A DNA stretch of 18,605 bases from Actinomycetota bacterium (lineage in GTDB: Bacteria; Actinomycetota; Acidimicrobiia; Acidimicrobiales; Poriferisodaliceae), in contig PCCJ01000063.1 of NCBI GenBank assembly GCA_002731665.1, positions 1 through 18,605 of the forward strand, written 5' to 3'. The notes beneath the pieces were generated by a model. It ran no database searches, had not been told where the DNA came from, and worked only from the letters and a program-made list of their open reading frames with translations. Positions 15,262-18,605 of the stretch are shown piece by piece. A program made the translations under genes and the position numbers. Numbering within the stretch: position 1 is the stretch's first letter; each line of letters begins with the position of its first letter.

Positions 15262-15271
15262 TTCAAAAAAT

Positions 15272-15907
15272 ATGCGGCACGTGCGAACCTACTCATTAAT
15301 TTTGCTAGGTATTCTGGTGGCTTCGTGTTCTGGTAACGCAGGCGTAGAGTCTTCTCTAGCTCAAACAAATAATTTAGAAGAGGGGCCCAGCTTAAGTACT
15401 GCGCCGGTAACTGAAGTGATTGGTGAATCTCTTCCGCTTTATGAAGACCCATTAAATGATTTGGCGCTCGGTATGATTGCGCCGACGGCAGTTGGGTTAG
15501 ATTTGTTAAGTGGTGCTGAGGTCTCAGTAGCTCCCTCCGGAAAGCCGTTAGTCGTTGCCTTTTTCGCTCATTGGTGCCCGCACTGTCAGCGCGAGGTGGC
15601 AGAGATAACGGAATGGTTGGCATCGAATAAATTTCCGGACAATGCTGATTTGATTGCCGTTTCCACGTTTGAAGATGCGAGTCGCGGAAACTATCCGCCT
15701 TCAGAATGGCTTGCTTCTCATAACTGGCCATTTCCTGTTATAGCCGACACTCCGAGTGTTGCAGTAGCTGAGGCGTACGGAGCTATTTCGGTGCCATTTT
15801 TTGTGTTCATAAACGCTGACGGTGTCGTGGCCAAACGAACAAGCGGAAATATTGGGCCCATTCTTTTGCTGCAATTGATAGAAGATTTAACCGGTACCTC
15901 GATTTAA
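15272..15907 (+). CDS. Thioredoxin-fold lipoprotein (TlpA/ResA-like)
   Basis: Predicted membrane-anchored extracytoplasmic thiol-disulfide protein. 211 residues from ATG 15272. Lipoprotein signal: MRHVR, hydrophobic core 7-16, lipobox VASC with Cys19 as the lipidated residue. A 50-residue low-complexity linker follows, then the thioredoxin-like fold: VVAFFAHWCPHCQREV with active-site C102-x-x-C105 and the cis-proline loop AISVPFFVF (P175). WCPHC with the ISVP loop is typical of TlpA/ResA/DsbE-type reductases rather than DsbA. The frame is open upstream to 15104, but that part overlaps the thioesterase and lacks a signal peptide; 15272 puts the positive residues right before the hydrophobic core. 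Possible roles are cytochrome c maturation or cell-envelope thiol repair; no cytochrome genes are adjacent to decide. Confidence 0.85.
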   Translation: MRHVRTYSLILLGILVASCSGNAGVESSLAQTNNLEEGPSLSTAPVTEVIGESLPLYEDPLNDLALGMIAPTAVGLDLLSGAEVSVAPSGKPLVVAFFAHWCPHCQREVAEITEWLASNKFPDNADLIAVSTFEDASRGNYPPSEWLASHNWPFPVIADTPSVAVAEAYGAISVPFFVFINADGVVAKRTSGNIGPILLLQLIEDLTGTSI

Positions 15908-15974
15908 CTTGGGTCGAGATATTTAGGTCACTGAGATCCGTTTTGTGCCGAAAGATAGCGAGTTAGCGCGATAA

Positions 15975-15990
15975 GTGCCACCCTTGGCAC
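15975..15990. repeat. Hairpin GTGCCA-CCCT-TGGCAC directly before the mgtE-like start
   Basis: A perfect 6-bp stem with a 4-base loop whose last base touches ATG 15991. It could be a translational or transcriptional control element for the transporter; it is too short and unlike an M-box to call a riboswitch. It also occupies the place where a Shine-Dalgarno would be. The rest of the gap (15908-15974) shows nothing I can support. Confidence 0.4.
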
Positions 15991-17283
15991 ATGGCCCGGA
16001 AACCGATCCTTAGACATCGCTCTGGCGATAGCTCTGTGAACAGTGGATATCGGACCAGCCGACAATCAAATAAAAATAATTTGCTGAGAGGATTTCTTGG
16101 GCCGGACGCCATTGGGGTTCGGCAAAGTCTCCTTGCCTTAGTTATTAGTAGTCTGACTGCAACAATGGCTGGTGCCCTCTTAGCTGGGATCACTGGAACA
16201 CTTGAAAAATTGCCAGGGCTTTTGGTTTTGGTACCTGCTGCTATTGGTATGCGCGGAAACATATTCGGTGCTTTGGGTAGCCGCTTGTCCACCAGCATTC
16301 ACGCTGGAACTTTTAGACTTTCTAGACGATTTGACACGATTGTTGGTCAAAATATTTTAGCAGCTTCGATTTTATCGCTGGTAACCGCTGTGGCTCTTGG
16401 GCTACTCACCAAAGTGCTAGCCCCTATGTTCGGTTTGGATGCAGTTATTGGTATGTCAGACCTAGTAGTGGTTTCAGGAGTGGGAGCCTTGCTGTCATCA
16501 GTGGTCGTGATGTTCGTGGCGCTTTTCTTAGCTTCATCCTCGGCGAGTCATAGCTGGGATTTAGACAATGTAAATGCTCCGTTAGTTTCTGCTGTCGGCG
16601 ATTTGGTGACTCTACCCGCACTCTTTGTTGGGAGTTTGGTAGTCGCTTCAGGAGCTCTAACAGTAGTTTTTGCTGTATTTTTCGGGATTGCTAGCTTGGC
16701 ATCCTTAATTTGGGTGCTGCGGAGAGCCCCAGCTCTAGTGGCACAAATCATAAGAGAGTCCGTTCCGGTGCTACTGGGAACTGGAGTTGTGCTGATCATT
16801 GCTGGAGTTGTAATCGAGCATCGGATAAATGATTTTGCTTCGTATCGAACATTGTTGGTGCTCGTTCCTGCTTGTCTGGCGGCTGCGGGAGCGATTGGTG
16901 GGATTTTATCTGGCCGGCTTTCTAGCAAGCTGCACCTTGGAGTCATAGAGCCTGTGACTATTCCAGGTAAAAGCGCGCGACGTGACTTGTGGTTTGGATT
17001 TTTCTTAGCAATTCCCATTTTTGTTCTCAATGGTTTATTAGCTCAGTCAATAGGATCTATTTTTTCATTCTCATCTCCTGGGATGATTAAGGTAATCTTG
17101 ATTTCTTTAATTGGAGGTTTAATCGCCACAGGTTTAGCTGGGGTGATCGCTTATTACGGGACTGTCTTGGCGCTTCGTATTGGAGTAGACCCTGATACCT
17201 ACGGGATTCCCTTGGTTACGAGCACCGTTGACCTAGCAGGAGCTGCGGGTTTAGTTCTGGCTATCTCTTGGGTTGGTGTTTGA
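15991..17283 (+). CDS. Duplicated MgtE/SLC41-type divalent cation transporter
   Basis: Integral membrane protein, predicted to carry Mg2+ or another divalent cation. 430 residues: a hydrophilic, basic tail of about 40 residues, then about ten membrane segments in two homologous halves. Half 1 has LVPAAIGMRGNIFGALGSRL (81-100) and NAPLVSAVGDLVTLPALF (D204). Half 2 has LVPACLAAAGAIGGILSGRL (291-310) and YGIPLVTSTVDLAGAAG (D414). D204 and D414 correspond to the conserved pore aspartate of the MgtE membrane domain. The cytosolic N and CBS domains that sense Mg2+ in classical MgtE are absent, and the two-half layout resembles SLC41. The next gene encodes a PhoU-TrkA_C protein that could supply regulation. 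ATG 15991 has no Shine-Dalgarno and abuts a hairpin; GTG 16036 is another possible start. Confidence 0.85.
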   Translation: MARKPILRHRSGDSSVNSGYRTSRQSNKNNLLRGFLGPDAIGVRQSLLALVISSLTATMAGALLAGITGTLEKLPGLLVLVPAAIGMRGNIFGALGSRLSTSIHAGTFRLSRRFDTIVGQNILAASILSLVTAVALGLLTKVLAPMFGLDAVIGMSDLVVVSGVGALLSSVVVMFVALFLASSSASHSWDLDNVNAPLVSAVGDLVTLPALFVGSLVVASGALTVVFAVFFGIASLASLIWVLRRAPALVAQIIRESVPVLLGTGVVLIIAGVVIEHRINDFASYRTLLVLVPACLAAAGAIGGILSGRLSSKLHLGVIEPVTIPGKSARRDLWFGFFLAIPIFVLNGLLAQSIGSIFSFSSPGMIKVILISLIGGLIATGLAGVIAYYGTVLALRIGVDPDTYGIPLVTSTVDLAGAAGLVLAISWVGV

Positions 17284-17336
17284 TGAATATTTTGTTAATC
17301 CGGGGGCGTAAAAATTTTAGAAGTTCTACTGTTTTT

Positions 17337-17358
17337 GCCAACTCTTGGCCGTTTTTTT
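17337..17358 (+). terminator. Weak intrinsic-terminator-like hairpin after the mgtE-like gene
   Basis: GCCAA-CTC-TTGGC (17337-17349) forms a 5-bp stem with a 3-base loop and is followed after two bases by seven T (17352-17358). The shape suits a partial terminator or attenuator between the transporter and the next gene, but the stem is short and the T run is slightly displaced. Confidence 0.35.
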
Positions 17359-17379
17359 GCCTAGCCTTCGGGAAAGCTC

Positions 17380-18605
17380 ATGGATGATAAACCCAGGAAC
17401 CTTAAAGCCATGCTCGCAGAAGCTAAAGATGCTTCGGAGCTGATGGTCGATTTAGCTTATGCCGCGTTGTATTTTGATGATGAAGGCATGGCCGAAGCCG
17501 TATTAGATCTTGAGAATGAAATGTCTGATCTTGTTCATGAGATGAGATCACTCACGATGTTGGCGGTTCGCCACCCACGTGAAGTAGATGGAATGAGTTC
17601 TGTCTTGTTGGTTGTCTCCTCGATCGAACAAATTGCTAACGCTGCTGTAGATATCTCAAAAATAGTTTTACGGAACATCGGAATTCCTCAAGCATTATTA
17701 GTGGATATGGCTGAGGCGGCAGAAGTGTCTCACCGTCTAGTAGTTGCCCATGGCAGTCATTTGGTTAGTCGCTCACTTGCTGATTTGGAACTACCTGTTG
17801 TGGTGGGCATGCGAGTAGTTGCGATTCAGCGTGGGCGCAGATGGTTAACAAACATAGGTGGGGAAAGCGTTCTAGAGCCCAGCGATGTGTTGTTTGTTCG
17901 CGGAGAGCCTGCTGGGATAGTGCGGCTCCGTGAATTAGCTTCTGCTTCGGTGTGGGTTCCGCCCCAGTTCGACCCAGCTCAGGGGCTCACTGATTTAGAT
18001 CGGGCGGTTGACACCCTTGTCGAAATGAAAAATCTTTCTGAGACTTCGATAGGGCTTGCTTATTCTGCACTGGTACTTCGTGATCTTTCGCTAGCTCGTG
18101 AGGTCCGATCGCTTGAAGAACGACTTGATGGGATGAAAGTTTCCTTGCAGACCTGGGTGCTTAGAGCAGCAGCAAGCGACATAGACCCATCGCAACTTCG
18201 TGGGCTGCTGCACTTGGCTGAAGCTGCCGAAGATATAGGAGACCAGGCTCTTCAGATGGTAACTCTCGTATTGGATCAAGAAGATATCCACCCTGTATTA
18301 GCGCTTGCGTTAGGCGATACCAGCGATGTTGTCGTCCAAGTTCCAATTGGTTCGGAGTCCGCTGCAGAAAATATGAGTTTAGGTTCATTGGGTTTGTCGG
18401 TAGATCCTGGATATCACGTGTTGGCGATAAGGAGAGCTGGTAGCTACCTTTATAACCCTCAAAAAAATATTGTTCTGCGCTCTGGCGATGAGCTTTTGGC
18501 ATCAGGACCAGAAGAAGGTCGCGAGCGTTTCGCTGAAATTTGTGGATATGTCTTAGAATTTGATGATGAGACCGGGATGGTGGATCTCACACCAACAGCT
18601 AGTTG
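17380..18605 (+). CDS. PhoU / TrkA_C repeat protein, C-terminal end beyond window
   Basis: Cytosolic regulatory-type protein; 408 codons are present and the frame is still open at the right edge. Two copies of a PhoU-like helical unit followed by a TrkA_C (RCK_C)-like unit are seen: PhoU about 8-97, TrkA_C about 125-188 (LPVVVGMRVVAIQRGRRW, LEPSDVLFVRGEP), PhoU about 206-300, TrkA_C about 318-388 (GYHVLAIRRAGSYLYNP, VLRSGDELLASGPEE). The two PhoU units align at DLAYAALYFDDEG and GLAYSALVLRDLS. ATG 17380 is preceded by GGGAAAG at 3-4 bases. TrkA_C domains bind ligands in cation-channel regulators, and PhoU-TrkA_C proteins occur next to MgtE/SLC41 genes in other prokaryotes, so it probably controls the upstream transporter. 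This is inference from context. Confidence 0.85.
   Translation, partial: MDDKPRNLKAMLAEAKDASELMVDLAYAALYFDDEGMAEAVLDLENEMSDLVHEMRSLTMLAVRHPREVDGMSSVLLVVSSIEQIANAAVDISKIVLRNIGIPQALLVDMAEAAEVSHRLVVAHGSHLVSRSLADLELPVVVGMRVVAIQRGRRWLTNIGGESVLEPSDVLFVRGEPAGIVRLRELASASVWVPPQFDPAQGLTDLDRAVDTLVEMKNLSETSIGLAYSALVLRDLSLAREVRSLEERLDGMKVSLQTWVLRAAASDIDPSQLRGLLHLAEAAEDIGDQALQMVTLVLDQEDIHPVLALALGDTSDVVVQVPIGSESAAENMSLGSLGLSVDPGYHVLAIRRAGSYLYNPQKNIVLRSGDELLASGPEEGRERFAEICGYVLEFDDETGMVDLTPTAS

Noticed and set aside
15195..15731. 178-residue minus-strand frame opposite the thioredoxin-like gene
   Set aside because: It would cover the lipobox and CxxC region of a well-supported gene, and its product shows no domain.
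15908..15990. Mg2+ riboswitch (M-box or ykkC-like) before the transporter
   Set aside because: The gap is only 83 bases and shows one small hairpin; none of the multi-stem structure of those riboswitches is visible.
16846..16860. LexA-like sequence CGAACATTGTTGG
   Set aside because: The second half-site deviates from GTTCG, and it lies in the middle of the transporter coding sequence.
16548..17030. 160-residue minus-strand frame in the transporter gene
   Set aside because: Thr/Ala/Pro-rich product typical of the antisense of a membrane-protein gene.

Overview
The window looks like chromosomal DNA from an actinobacterium of moderate to low GC. Three things suggest this: two SOS boxes of the CGAAC-N4-GTTCG type used by actinobacterial and Gram-positive LexA, a complete ImuA'/ImuB/DnaE2 mutagenic repair set of actinobacterial style, and several genes with a TAnnnT -10 element 6-8 bases before the start codon and no Shine-Dalgarno, as in leaderless actinobacterial transcripts. 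A marine Acidimicrobiia-like lineage would fit the AT-leaning codon use and the many CoA, amide and FAH-type catabolic genes, but that placement is an inference. No rRNA, tRNA, CRISPR array, insertion sequence or phage gene was seen.

Layout. The left edge cuts an acyl-CoA dehydrogenase (minus). A small NifU/Nfu-N-like protein diverges from it, followed by the imuA-imuB operon (984-3373, plus). A convergent block follows: a secreted coiled-coil M15/VanY peptidase and an FAH-family enzyme (both minus), then a HAD hydrolase (plus). A minus-strand operon (9628 down to 6325) holds two paralogous amidases and a small membrane protein; both junctions are ATGA stop/start overlaps. dnaE2 (9698-13111, plus) diverges from the first amidase. 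Then come a degenerate Glu/Leu/Phe/Val-dehydrogenase-like protein (minus), a double-hotdog acyl-CoA thioesterase, a thioredoxin-fold lipoprotein, a duplicated MgtE/SLC41-type transporter and a PhoU-TrkA_C protein that runs off the right edge (all plus).

How they work together. imuA, imuB and dnaE2 encode the SOS-induced translesion synthesis machinery. Here they are split into two units 6.3 kb apart, each with its own LexA box at the start of its first gene. The dnaE2 box is a perfect 14-bp palindrome between a TTGACT -35 and the -10 region. The imuA box sits at the centre of a 42-bp near-perfect palindrome that overlaps the likely start codon; this is the most unusual sequence feature here. 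The mgtE-like and phoU/trkA-C genes probably form a divalent-cation transport and control pair. The remaining genes look like ordinary catabolism and envelope functions. I found no clearly new multi-gene defence or biosynthetic system. The best leads are the extended SOS palindrome, the split mutasome, the cation-transport pair with matching internal duplications, and the dehydrogenase-like protein lacking canonical catalytic motifs.
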